Source: Acinetobacter chengduensis (GTDB lineage Bacteria; Pseudomonadota; Gammaproteobacteria; Pseudomonadales; Moraxellaceae). From it: 64,000 nucleotides of DNA. The notes beneath the pieces are model-generated. The model made no database searches, had not been told where the DNA came from, and saw nothing but the letters and a program-made list of their open reading frames with translations. Of the stretch, positions 29,516 to 37,817 are shown one piece after another (within the stretch, counting starts at the first letter, position 1; every line of letters begins with the position of its first letter). The DNA is taken from NCBI RefSeq assembly GCF_003664645.1, contig NZ_RCHC01000005.1, positions 62,001 through 126,000 of the forward strand. Direction: 5' to 3'. A program made the position numbers and the translations under genes.

Positions 29516-29607
29516 CTGCTGTTTGAGCGAGCCCAAACGATTGATTGGGTCGCTTCAAGCAGTGAGCGCAATAATTTTTATGTGTCATGTATGAGAGCCA
29601 CATGACA
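29516..29607 (+). repeat. Two consecutive hairpins between the EF-hand and DUF4198 genes
   Basis: Hairpin 1 (29516-29562) has the outer arms CTGCT/AGCAG, then TGAGCGA/TCGCTTCA and CCCAA/TTGGG. Hairpin 2 (29583-29607) has the perfect 8-bp arms TGTCATGT/ACATGACA. Neither carries a U-run directly, so they may modulate downstream expression rather than end transcription. Confidence 0.5.
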
Positions 29608-29626
29608 ACAATAAACTGGAAATACC

Positions 29627-30439
29627 ATGAACAAAACCCTGCTAACAGCACTCATAATGGGACTGTTTTCTACGTTGGCGAATGCACATGCACCTTATAC
29701 AGCACCAGTTAGCTTTAATGTCACTGGTGGCCATAGTGCAGTGCTTGCGGGCTTTGCCGATGCACCATTCGATTCAGAAGTGGCCATTCGTGGCTTTGAA
29801 TTTAAGGTGATTACGCCAAGTGGTGCAACAAAATCACTCAATTTAACCAATACTCAAACTGTCAGTGTAGGCGATATAGAAACTACTGAGGCAGGTACTT
29901 ATCAAATTTTAGGACAGCGTGAAGCAGCTATTAAATATGCAAAAGTAGGGCAACGTTGGTTACGGATACTGGATACAAAAGGCGCTGCTTTAGCTCCAGC
30001 GCAAAAAAATCATTTTATTGCAGAATCTGAATTGACCAACAAAATGCAACAAATGTCGGTGATGCGTTTTGACGAAGTGCGCAGTTATTTTTCTAAGCAA
30101 AATGATTCAGATCTGATGCCCGTGGCTGAAGAAAATGTGAATTTAAAATATTCAGTTCATCCGCGTAAGCTTCGTCAATCTGTACCATTGACCTTAACAG
30201 TAACGGTGAATAAGCAACCTGCACAACACTTTAAAGCCGTGCTAGAAAAGCAAAAAGCTTCGGCAGATGAGCAAGAGCTGAAGATTGAGACGACTGCGAA
30301 TGCACGGGGTGAATTACAGCTTCAATTTCCAGTTGCTGGCAATTATATTTTAACGTTGACTTCACCAGAGTTAGATGCGAAGCAGAAACCTGAAGCAAAT
30401 ACATATCGTACGATTGTGAGTTTAAACGTTCAGCCTTAG
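29627..30439 (+). CDS. DUF4198 / NikM-like exported protein
   Basis: A 270-residue protein with a signal peptide ending ANAHA (residue about 20), so the mature N-terminus is His-rich (HAPYTAP). Immunoglobulin-like beta-rich domains follow. It matches the DUF4198 group, related to the periplasmic domain of nickel/cobalt uptake component NikM: FEFKVITPSGATKSL, GTYQILGQREAAIKYAKVGQRW, then a C-terminal beta sandwich. Such genes often accompany TonB receptors. The metal is unknown. Confidence 0.72.
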   Translation: MNKTLLTALIMGLFSTLANAHAPYTAPVSFNVTGGHSAVLAGFADAPFDSEVAIRGFEFKVITPSGATKSLNLTNTQTVSVGDIETTEAGTYQILGQREAAIKYAKVGQRWLRILDTKGAALAPAQKNHFIAESELTNKMQQMSVMRFDEVRSYFSKQNDSDLMPVAEENVNLKYSVHPRKLRQSVPLTLTVTVNKQPAQHFKAVLEKQKASADEQELKIETTANARGELQLQFPVAGNYILTLTSPELDAKQKPEANTYRTIVSLNVQP

Positions 30440-30651
30440 TTGGATGTTGTATACGAGATCGTTAATGATATGGGCATCATACGAAACATTCGTGTGGTGC
30501 TTTGATGCGTGAACAAATGCAGAAATCAGAATTTTAACAAATAGGCTTAAAAGAATTAAATTGCTCAGCAAAGCTGAATAGAAAATAAAATAGAGTGAGA
30601 AAATAATAAAAGTTAAGTGAGATTTATTTTAATTATTTAAGTGAAAAATAA
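30440..30651. other. Intergenic region between DUF4198 and 6S RNA
   Basis: About 210 bp. A hairpin around ACGAA-ACA-TTCGT (about 30481-30493, extended outward by GC/AT pairs) could help end the DUF4198 transcript. The rest is A+T-rich, and its minus strand carries T-tracts just beyond the 6S RNA 3' end. Confidence 0.35.
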
Positions 30652-30832
30652 GTAGCTCCGAAGATGCCGCTGCATGTCGTTACCCTGAACCCGAAGAAGT
30701 TCAAGGTGGACGCGACGCATACTTGCTGGGTTTCCTACACGAAGATAGGCATACACTCTAAATATGCAGAACACAATCCGGAGATTTAAGTATCGGCAGG
30801 GATATAGACGCGCTGGCGAACACCTCAGAGTT
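30652..30832 (-). ncRNA. ssrS: 6S RNA
   Basis: On the minus strand the 3' part reads CACCTTGAACTTCTTCGGG, then TTCAGGGTAACGACATGCAG, then CGGCATCTTCGGAG. This closely matches the E. coli 6S 3' arm (CACCTTGAACC...GGGTTCAAGGGTTACAG...GGCGGCATCTCGGAG). The 5' part, CTCTGAGGTGTTCGCCAGCG, matches E. coli CTCTGAGATGTTCGCAAGCG. The two ends pair to give the long open-complex-like rod that binds sigma-70 RNA polymerase and represses it in stationary phase. Length is about 181 nt. It directly follows zapA, as in many gammaproteobacteria. Confidence 0.93.
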
Positions 30833-30838
30833 ATGCCA

Positions 30839-30866
30839 AGTATAGCGAATAACGAGGCTTTGGCAA
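30839..30866 (-). promoter_or_regulatory. 6S RNA promoter
   Basis: Minus-strand TTGCCA (30866-30861), a 16-bp spacer and TATACT (30844-30839) place the start at about 30832, which agrees with the 5' end predicted from the 6S alignment. Confidence 0.65.
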
Positions 30867-30933
30867 ATCTTTTGGCCTGCATAACTGTAAAGCAATGTTT
30901 AATTGGCTAGGCTTTAGGCAAAAAAAATCTTGC

Positions 30934-31221
30934 TTATTCAGCAAGATCTTCCACTTCTTCAAGGATTGCTTGGAGTAAACGTTCACAATGTTCATACTCT
31001 TGTAAACTTTTATTCATACTCAGCACTTCTTGCATTAACTCCAGTGCCACCATAATGATGAGCTTGCTAGGTTCCATACGAGGTGCTTTACGACGAAACT
31101 CATCATATTTGTCATTGAGGAGTTGAGCGGCCCGTTCAAGTTCAGGTTGTTTTTCTTGCGTTGTAGCTAAACGAAAGTTATGCCCTAAAACTTTTAAATC
31201 TACTGGAATTGCTTCGCTCAT
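30934..31221 (-). CDS. zapA: Cell division protein ZapA
   Basis: A 95-residue FtsZ-ring stabiliser. It has the conserved N-terminal VDLKVLGHNFRLATT (ZapA globular head), ERAAQLLNDKYDEFR, the helix KLIIMVALELMQEVL, and a C-terminal coiled coil. It starts 2 bp after the stop of the upstream coiled-coil gene, so the two form a tight operon, followed by 6S RNA. Confidence 0.93.
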   Translation of the reverse strand: MSEAIPVDLKVLGHNFRLATTQEKQPELERAAQLLNDKYDEFRRKAPRMEPSKLIIMVALELMQEVLSMNKSLQEYEHCERLLQAILEEVEDLAE

Positions 31222-31223
31222 GC

Positions 31224-31775
31224 TTAAACTTCCTCATTAACATCGGCAGGGTGGGCCAACTGTTGAATTTCTTGCGCATGATGATCTTGTGCTGTACCCA
31301 ACACAGATAAACGCTGAATAATCGCTTCAACTTTTGCTTTGGCGTGCTCATTTTTTTGTAATAAGCGTTCGCGTTCTTTTTCTAGGTTTTGAACTTCTTG
31401 TTGCGCGTGGCGTTGCTCATTTTGAATTTTTTCTTTGACGATGCGTAACTCATTACGCTCTGACAAAATTTCTTGAAAGCGATTTTTTAAATCCGTGCAA
31501 CTTTTTTCTAAACGGCTATAACGATCAGCTAAGGCCGAAGCATCAGTATTCAGTTTCTGAAATTGGCTACGTGATTCAGCGAGTTGCTCCGTCAGTTCGT
31601 CAATTTCTTCTTGTTTCTTGGTAATGATGCTATTTTTTTGCACAATTTGACTATGATGCTGTTCATTCGCTGAGTTCTTATCTTCAGCTAAAGCATCATT
31701 TTCAGATTCATAATGCGCGAGGCGTGTTTTTAAAACACCTATATGCGCTTGCAGACGCTGTAATTCTTCTAACAT
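31224..31775 (-). CDS. Coiled-coil protein upstream of zapA
   Basis: A 183-residue protein that is nearly all coiled coil (many heptads between residues 5 and 160, rich in Glu, Gln, Lys and Arg), with a short non-coiled C-terminus. The ATG at 31775 is chosen over the TTG 27 nt upstream. A small coiled-coil gene often sits at this place in Pseudomonas and relatives, and a role with ZapA in Z-ring bundling, analogous to ZapB, is an inference from position and shape only. Confidence 0.65.
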   Translation of the reverse strand: MLEELQRLQAHIGVLKTRLAHYESENDALAEDKNSANEQHHSQIVQKNSIITKKQEEIDELTEQLAESRSQFQKLNTDASALADRYSRLEKSCTDLKNRFQEILSERNELRIVKEKIQNEQRHAQQEVQNLEKERERLLQKNEHAKAKVEAIIQRLSVLGTAQDHHAQEIQQLAHPADVNEEV

Positions 31776-31839
31776 ATCGTGGTCGCACAGTATGGCAAAC
31801 AAAGGTAATATATAAGAAGTATAGAGATTGGATAAACGA

Positions 31840-32469
31840 ATGCAAGACGATATTTCAGGTTGGTCGGAATGGGACCAAAATTTTAAGGCAATTGAAGAGA
31901 TTTCAAGCCCAAGTGAGTTACATGGCCTGCTTACAGGTATAGTTTGTGTGTCTCAAGCACCTACGCGTGATGAGTGGGAACAAATTTTATCAACACTTGA
32001 AGTGCTTGAAGTTCACCCTGAAGCACTCGCAATACTGACAGACGAATCAGAAGACATTGCAAACGCGTTGTCTGATGACGAATTAGACTATTTACCGCTT
32101 CTTCCAGATGACACACATACCTTGGCTGAGCGTGTACAAGCTTTGGCAGATTGGTGTGCAGGTGTGGTGCTGGGTTTTGGTTTGGCAGCAGGTCACTTAC
32201 GTGCTGAAGAACATGAGCTGATTGAGCATTTGCAAGATGTCGCTGCTGTAGAATTTGATGAGTCTGATGACGACGAAGAAGGCGAAGAAAGCTATCAAGA
32301 ATTATACGAATTTGTGCGTTTAATTCCTGTAAGTTTATCGATGGGCCGTAAGAAAGTAGAAGTGTCTGAAACACCTTTATTACAACTTCACCTTGGTAAA
32401 TCAAATAGCAAAGCAGATGCTGATAGTACTAATGTTGTAGAAATGTTTACACCACATCGTCCGAGTTAA
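31840..32469 (+). CDS. ygfB: YgfB/UPF0149 family protein
   Basis: A 209-residue acidic protein of the UPF0149/YecA-like family. The family pattern SELHGLLTGIVCV is near residue 27, with WCAGVVLGFGLA and YELYEFVRLIPVSLS further on. It starts at ATG 31840, 12 nt inside a longer frame that begins with TTG. It diverges from the zapA pair and heads the ygfB-pepP-ubiH-ubiI cluster. In Pseudomonas a YgfB homologue has been connected with control of peptidoglycan-recycling and beta-lactamase genes; a role here is not shown. Confidence 0.9.
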   Translation: MQDDISGWSEWDQNFKAIEEISSPSELHGLLTGIVCVSQAPTRDEWEQILSTLEVLEVHPEALAILTDESEDIANALSDDELDYLPLLPDDTHTLAERVQALADWCAGVVLGFGLAAGHLRAEEHELIEHLQDVAAVEFDESDDDEEGEESYQELYEFVRLIPVSLSMGRKKVEVSETPLLQLHLGKSNSKADADSTNVVEMFTPHRPS

Positions 32470-32520
32470 TCGGGCGTTGTGTTTCCAAATTTCATTTTCA
32501 ATTCGAGCTTTTAAAAACCA

Positions 32521-33846
32521 ATGAAAAAACTGACTCAAGAAGACTTTCAAGAACGTCGTGATCATCTCGCAGCTGAAATGGGTTTACGTAGTATTGCTAT
32601 TATTTCGACGCGTGCAGAAATGCTCCGCAACCGAGATGCTGACTATAAGTATCGTAGCGATAGCAGTTTTTTCTATTTGACGGGTTTTGCAGAGCCTGAA
32701 GCGGTTGCTGTGATTGAAACTTTTGATTCGGAAGAAGACGGCTACAGCTATAGTTTATTTTGCCGTGAACGTGACCGCGAAATGGAAATTTGGAATGGCT
32801 ACCGCGCTGGTATAGACGGTGCGGTAGACGACTATGAAGCAGATGAAGCATTTGCGATTGATTTGCTCGATGAAGAAATTCTAACCAAGCTTCAAGATAA
32901 AGATAAATTATTTTATCGCATTGGGCAAAATGCAGAATTTGATGCGCGTGTTACACAGTGGTTGGCCAAAGCAGGTGGTGAAAGCCGTCGTGGTCATGCA
33001 ACACCAGGTCAAGTTATTCAGCTTGATCGTATAGTCGATGAAATGCGTTTGAAAAAATCGGCAGATGAAATTGAGCTTATGCAAATTGCTTCGAATATTT
33101 CAGCGCAAGCGCATACGCGTGCGATGCAAACGGTTAAACCAGGCATGATGGAATATGCGCTAGAAGCTGAACTGAATTATGTTTTTGGTCAAAATGGCTG
33201 TGTGCCGTCGTATAACAGTATTGTGGGTGGTGGTGAAAATGGCTGTATTTTGCACTATGTAGAAAATGATAAAGAATTAAAAGATGGTGATTTGGTGCTG
33301 ATTGATGCAGCCTGTGAATATCAGCTGTATGCTTCAGATATTACCCGCACCTTCCCGGTAAATGGTAAGTTTAGCCCAGAGCAAAAGGCACTGTATAACA
33401 TTGTACTTGATTCACAAATTGCAGCGATTGATGCTGTACGTATTGGAAACTCATATAAAGAACCGCATAACGTTGCAGTCCGCATTTTAGTTCAAGGCTT
33501 GCTGGATTTGGGTATTATGCAAGGTGATCTTGACCAAATTATTGAAACAGAAAGCTATCGTCAGTTTTATATGCATGGTACAGGCCACTGGCTTGGTATG
33601 GATGTGCATGATGTAGGCTCATATAAACTAGATGGTGAATGGCGTACTTATGAAGCGGGTATGGTTGTAACTGTTGAGCCGGGCTTGTACATTGCGCCAG
33701 ATGATGAAACGGTCGATGCAAAATGGCGTGGTATTGGTATTCGTATTGAAGATGATGTAGTGGCGATGCCAAATGGCCCATATGTTTTAACGGCTGCGGT
33801 GGTAAAATCTGTAGATGATATTGAAGCCTTAATGGCAAAAGTTTAA
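32521..33846 (+). CDS. pepP: Xaa-Pro aminopeptidase P
   Basis: A 441-residue cytoplasmic metallopeptidase (M24B) that removes N-terminal residues preceding proline. An AMP_N domain (residues 1-140) includes FFYLTGFAEPEAV. The pita-bread catalytic domain has the metal ligands Asp in LIDAACEY and ASDITRTFPVNG, His in HGTGHWLGMDVHD, Glu in TVEPGLYI and Glu in GIRIEDDV. It lies 51 bp after ygfB, and a terminator follows. Confidence 0.95.
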   Translation: MKKLTQEDFQERRDHLAAEMGLRSIAIISTRAEMLRNRDADYKYRSDSSFFYLTGFAEPEAVAVIETFDSEEDGYSYSLFCRERDREMEIWNGYRAGIDGAVDDYEADEAFAIDLLDEEILTKLQDKDKLFYRIGQNAEFDARVTQWLAKAGGESRRGHATPGQVIQLDRIVDEMRLKKSADEIELMQIASNISAQAHTRAMQTVKPGMMEYALEAELNYVFGQNGCVPSYNSIVGGGENGCILHYVENDKELKDGDLVLIDAACEYQLYASDITRTFPVNGKFSPEQKALYNIVLDSQIAAIDAVRIGNSYKEPHNVAVRILVQGLLDLGIMQGDLDQIIETESYRQFYMHGTGHWLGMDVHDVGSYKLDGEWRTYEAGMVVTVEPGLYIAPDDETVDAKWRGIGIRIEDDVVAMPNGPYVLTAAVVKSVDDIEALMAKV

Positions 33847-33861
33847 GTTGTCTCGCAATTG

Positions 33862-33897
33862 AATAAAAGCCGGTCAGATGATCGGCTTTTATTTTTA
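33862..33897 (+). terminator. pepP intrinsic terminator
   Basis: AAAAGCCGGTC and GATCGGCTTTT form a stem with a small loop, followed by a T-rich tract. Confidence 0.8.
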
Positions 33898-34267
33898 TAA
33901 TAGCCTTTAAATAAGATCAGACTTGAGTGAAATGTAGCTTGGATTGGTTGTTTAATTTTGCTCTATGGTCAGCCTTGTTTATAAATTCCTTCTTCTTTTA
34001 GCAGAAGTCTACAGAGAGGTAATTTTAGTTTAAAGCAAGATCATCCTGTTTTGATTTATGCAAAACTGATACTAATGACCAATTTCTAGTCATAATTTTT
34101 ACTGCTGAAAGTGATGTGGTTTGTATCTATTCAGTGCAAATGCTTGCAACAAATTTGTATTTCATTATAAAAAATCATGCCCTTGATGTAATATAAAATC
34201 CATTACAGATTATATGTATTTCGAGTGAATTTCCTAAATTCGGATACTTGATAAAAAGGAAGCAAGC
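33898..34267. other. A+T-rich leader region of the ubi pair
   Basis: About 370 bp without a gene. It must hold the promoter for the two hydroxylase genes, since pepP ends with a terminator. I see a ribosome-binding site (AAGGAAG, about 34257-34263) but no convincing promoter or operator, only minor inverted repeats such as CTTCT/AGAAG near 34000. Confidence 0.35.
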
Positions 34268-35476
34268 ATGCAACAAGAAGTCATCATTGTCGGTGGTGGG
34301 ATGGTTGGTTTAAGTTTGGCGCTCATGTTAGCCAAAGCCAAAATTGGCGTAAAACTTTTAGAAGCCATCAAATACCCAAATTATGATGATGTAAACCTTG
34401 CGCCGTACCATTCAAGTTTTGATGCGCGAAACAGCGCTCTGTCACGTCGTAGTGTACAAATTTATCAAGAATTGGGTTTATGGGACGCATTACAAGAACA
34501 TGCTGTACCTATTTTAGAAGTGAATATTACTGAGCAAGGTAGCTTTGGTAAGGCACGTTTATTGGCCGATCAAGAAAAAGTCGAAAGTTTTGGTCAGGTG
34601 ATTGAAAATGCATGGCTCGGTCGTGTACTACTTACAGAAGTAAAAAAACAACCGTTAATTGAACTCATTGATGGCGTGCAAGTTTCATCACTCACACAAG
34701 ATGCAGACTTCGCATATATTGAAGCAAAGCGTGGTGAATATACCCATAAACTCCAATCAAAAATTGTGATTGCAGCGGATGGTCGTGACTCATTTTGCCG
34801 TAAAGCATTAGGGATTGGTGCTTCTGAGCATGATTATGACCAAGTGGCCATTGTAACTACGGTGCAAACCTCTAAACCACATGGTCACGTAGGCTTTGAA
34901 CGCTTTAGTCCACTTGGCCCGCTGGCATTATTACCTTTGCCAGGTGAATTCCGTCGCTCTGTGGTATGGCCTGTACCTAAAGGCACAGAACATGAATGGA
35001 TTGGCGAAGATAAAGACCAGCATTTCCTAGATGCTTTGCAAAAAACTTATGGCGATCGAGCAGGAAAATTCCAAAAAACAGGCAAACGTTTTAGCTTCCC
35101 ATTGTCTCAAGTGCTTGCAGAAAAACAAGCGGTGGGTCGTGTGGTATTAATGGGCAATGCGGCGCATACCATTCACCCTGTGGCTGGTCAGGGTTTTAAC
35201 CTCTGTATGCGAGATGCGCATGTTTTGGTACGTTATTTAACGGAACAAGTTCAAAAGCAAGCAGATTTAGGCGAAGCAGCTATGCTACAAGACTATGAAA
35301 AGTCGCGTTTAAAAGATCAGCAACGTGTGATTAAGTTTTGTGATTCTGTGGTGCGTGGCTTTAGTAACCAAAATCCAATGCTGAAATTAATTCGTAATAC
35401 TGGCCTAATGTGTTTTGAAAATATTCCGGGTATGAAGCAACTGGTTGCCAATTATGCGATGGGGCTAAAATCATGA
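34268..35476 (+). CDS. ubiH: UbiH-type FAD-dependent ubiquinone-biosynthesis hydroxylase
   Basis: A 402-residue flavoprotein monooxygenase. It has the N-terminal FAD motif VGGGMVGLSLALMLAKA, the middle GRDSFCRKALGI motif that joins the FAD and NADPH regions, and the C-terminal GNAAHTIHPVAGQGFNLCMRDA signature. The family hydroxylates the benzoquinone ring of ubiquinone precursors at the inner membrane. Position downstream of pepP and upstream of a paralogue matches ubiH-ubiI of E. coli. Its stop overlaps the next start by ATGA (35473-35476). Confidence 0.88.
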   Translation: MQQEVIIVGGGMVGLSLALMLAKAKIGVKLLEAIKYPNYDDVNLAPYHSSFDARNSALSRRSVQIYQELGLWDALQEHAVPILEVNITEQGSFGKARLLADQEKVESFGQVIENAWLGRVLLTEVKKQPLIELIDGVQVSSLTQDADFAYIEAKRGEYTHKLQSKIVIAADGRDSFCRKALGIGASEHDYDQVAIVTTVQTSKPHGHVGFERFSPLGPLALLPLPGEFRRSVVWPVPKGTEHEWIGEDKDQHFLDALQKTYGDRAGKFQKTGKRFSFPLSQVLAEKQAVGRVVLMGNAAHTIHPVAGQGFNLCMRDAHVLVRYLTEQVQKQADLGEAAMLQDYEKSRLKDQQRVIKFCDSVVRGFSNQNPMLKLIRNTGLMCFENIPGMKQLVANYAMGLKS

Positions 35477-36714
35477 GTAGCTCAAATACTGTTCTTGATG
35501 CTGTGATTGTGGGTGGTGGTTTAGTCGGTGGCCTCACTGCACTGCTTTTGGCGCAAGGTGGTGTACAAGCTACAGTACTTGATGCTGCACCGATATTAGA
35601 TGCAGACAAAACTTTAGCTGTAACCAATCCACGTGTATTGGCACTCAGCCAAGCCACAATTCACTTGTTAAAAACTGTAGGCGTGTGGGAAAAACTGGCC
35701 CGCCAGCAACCGTATACTGGCATGCAAGTGTGGAATAAAAATGGCTATGGTGAAATTAACTTTGGTACAGCTTCACGCAGTACGCCAAGTGTAGAAAATG
35801 CTTTAGGTTCAATGGTTGAACCGAGTATTTTAAATTTGGCCATTCAGCAAAAAATGCTAGAAGCAGTGCAAGATTATCGTACTCAAGTTAAAGTACAGCG
35901 CATCGAACGCGGTGTAGGTGTTTGGTTGATCCATTTGGCAGATGGAACAATGTTGCAGACCAAATTGTTAATTGGCGCTGATGGCGCAAACTCCTTTGTA
36001 CGTGAGCAAGCCTTTATTGGTTTAGATGTCTTGGACTATCAACAAGCAGGTCTAAGCTGCGGTATTCGTACAGCACAAAAAAATCAACACATTGCCCGTC
36101 AAATTTTCTTAGAAACTGGGCCATTGGCATTTTTACCTATGACCAGCTTAAAACCTGAAGAAAATGGTCATTGGCAATCGATTGTATGGACTTTGCCAGA
36201 TGACTATGTAGGAGAATATGCCAAACTTTCTGATGCTGAATTTACGGCATTATTAACCCGTGAAAGTCATCACATGCTTGGGGAAGTATTAGAGGCAACG
36301 CCTCGCGCAACCTTCCCACTTAAAGCTCGTGCTGCACAGCAATATGTACAAGATGGCTTGGCACTGATTGGTGATGCTGCACACGTGATTCATCCTTTGG
36401 CAGGGCAAGGCGTGAATATTGGCTGTTTAGATGCAGCAATATTATGTGATGTGCTGTTACATGACAAAGCGCGTGGTGTATGGGCGCATGAACAAAGCTT
36501 AAAGCGTTATGAGCACCGCCGTAAAGGCCAAAATGATGCCATGATGCACAGCATGTCTGCTATAGGTTGGTTGGAAACAACGCAACTTTTCCCTGTAGTA
36601 TGGGCGCGTAATTTTGGCTTAGAGCAAGTTGAAAAACGCCCCATGTTAAAAGATGCTTTTATGGCTCAAGCCAATGGTTTAGGCCTTTTAAAACAAACGC
36701 GTTATTCAGCTTAG
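35473..36714 (+). CDS. ubiI: UbiI/UbiF-type FAD-dependent hydroxylase
   Basis: A 413-residue paralogue of the preceding protein. It has VGGGLVGGLTALLLAQ for FAD, GADGANSFVREQ in the middle and GDAAHVIHPLAGQGVNIGCLDA near the C-terminus. By gene order it is UbiI (C5 hydroxylase), but UbiF (C6) cannot be excluded from sequence alone. Start overlaps the ubiH stop, so translation is probably coupled. Confidence 0.85.
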   Translation: MSSSNTVLDAVIVGGGLVGGLTALLLAQGGVQATVLDAAPILDADKTLAVTNPRVLALSQATIHLLKTVGVWEKLARQQPYTGMQVWNKNGYGEINFGTASRSTPSVENALGSMVEPSILNLAIQQKMLEAVQDYRTQVKVQRIERGVGVWLIHLADGTMLQTKLLIGADGANSFVREQAFIGLDVLDYQQAGLSCGIRTAQKNQHIARQIFLETGPLAFLPMTSLKPEENGHWQSIVWTLPDDYVGEYAKLSDAEFTALLTRESHHMLGEVLEATPRATFPLKARAAQQYVQDGLALIGDAAHVIHPLAGQGVNIGCLDAAILCDVLLHDKARGVWAHEQSLKRYEHRRKGQNDAMMHSMSAIGWLETTQLFPVVWARNFGLEQVEKRPMLKDAFMAQANGLGLLKQTRYSA

Positions 36715-36886
36715 CTCAGATGTGATATTTTTTAAGCAATCGTTCATACAAGATTACGATTTTGGTTAAAAAAAATACAATTTTTAGAGATTAGCCTCTA
36801 GGCGAAAAGCTCAGAGATTGCTAAATTCCTTCTAAATTGAGATTTAAATTTTTTAAACATACAAGTCATTGGTGGGGAGATTTAAG

Positions 36887-37138
36887 ATGACGGATATGAA
36901 TGATTATGATGATGCAGAAGATTCTGCAGTTGATGATGATGAAGCCAAAGCTGCTGAAAAAGGCGCATCTGATAGTGAAGATAGCGCATCAGACACAGAT
37001 GTTGCTGAAGCTGAAACACTGACTGTAACAGCAAAGCAAAAGCAACGTGATGCTTTAGAAGATGAAGTTGCTGCTTTCTTAGCGCGTGGTGGTCGTATTA
37101 CTGAAGTACCGCCAGACGAATCTGCGTCACGCGATTAA
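36887..37138 (+). CDS. Small acidic SutA-like protein
   Basis: An 83-residue product from ATG 36887, with GGGGAG seven bases upstream. Residues 1-50 are an Asp/Glu/Ala/Ser low-complexity acidic arm. Residues 55-83 are a conserved-looking tail (KQRDALEDEVAAFLARGGRI, then TEVPPDES). This build resembles SutA, an RNA-polymerase-associated slow-growth regulator of Pseudomonas, whose C-terminal region has a similar FLxxGGxIxxVPP element. Homology is judged from memory, not by alignment. It has its own terminator. Confidence 0.6.
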   Translation: MTDMNDYDDAEDSAVDDDEAKAAEKGASDSEDSASDTDVAEAETLTVTAKQKQRDALEDEVAAFLARGGRITEVPPDESASRD

Positions 37139-37154
37139 GTGCCTAAAAGCCCAT

Positions 37155-37186
37155 TAAAAACACTGCATTATGCGGTGTTTTTTTTG
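37155..37186 (+). terminator. Intrinsic terminator after the SutA-like gene
   Basis: AACACTGCA and TGCGGTGTT (one G-U pair) with the loop TTA, followed by T8. Confidence 0.85.
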
Positions 37187-37220
37187 TCATCATCTTATTT
37201 ATTATTGTTTTAAGATTGGG

Positions 37221-37625
37221 CTAATTTGAGTATTTATGCCAAAGTGCAAAAATAGGATACAACACAAAATGTGCCAGTAAAACGAACATACAATTGATAA
37301 TAAAAGCTATCCAATAGGGCGGTGCATGCATAGCACCCATACACGCAATAAAGCTTTGAAAGATAAGAATAACACTTAAAAAAAGATAAGCCGTGTAGCG
37401 ATGATGTACCGAAAAATGGGTAAATTGGACCACATTGCCAATCAGAAAATAAATTGAATATAGTGCACAGACCATAAGAACTGCATCAGGCGCAGGGTCG
37501 ACCAAATCCTCAAATCGGTAGTGTCGATACGGTCGTGTTCCATAAAAACCAATATGTAATAAACCTAAAATCCAAAATAGATTGAATATACAAAGAAGGT
37601 ATACGCTTTTTATCATGACTCTCAT
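37221..37625 (-). CDS. Four-helix membrane protein, unknown function
   Basis: A 134-residue, strongly hydrophobic protein with about four membrane segments (residues of about 5-27, 47-69, 77-100 and 105-128) and a His-rich loop FSVHHRYT. No family is recognised. A second start candidate is 9 nt downstream. It lies between the converging SutA-like gene and the rsmI terminator, as an isolated gene. Confidence 0.5.
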   Translation of the reverse strand: MRVMIKSVYLLCIFNLFWILGLLHIGFYGTRPYRHYRFEDLVDPAPDAVLMVCALYSIYFLIGNVVQFTHFSVHHRYTAYLFLSVILIFQSFIACMGAMHAPPYWIAFIINCMFVLLAHFVLYPIFALWHKYSN

Positions 37626-37744
37626 GCGTAAAATGATGCTCAGATTTTATCGTCAGATAGCGTAAAACAATATGCAGTGATGAGGCAGTGGAGAGAATGA
37701 AAAAGTTTGGCCACATCTGCATCAAAACGAGAGTGCATCTAACA

Positions 37745-37781
37745 TTAAAAAAGCGTATTGCTTTGTAGGCGATACGCTTTC
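37745..37781 (-). terminator. rsmI intrinsic terminator
   Basis: AAAGCGTAT (37750-37758) and ATACGCTTT (37772-37780) with a 13-nt loop. The minus strand continues into a T-run. Confidence 0.75.
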
Positions 37782-37817
37782 ATGCACTGATTGGGTCAGT
37801 ATCATCCATAGAGGTTT

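Noticed and set aside
30637..30882. 81-residue open frame on the minus strand
   Set aside because: It lies over the 6S RNA gene and its promoter, and the peptide has no family features; the RNA explains the sequence.
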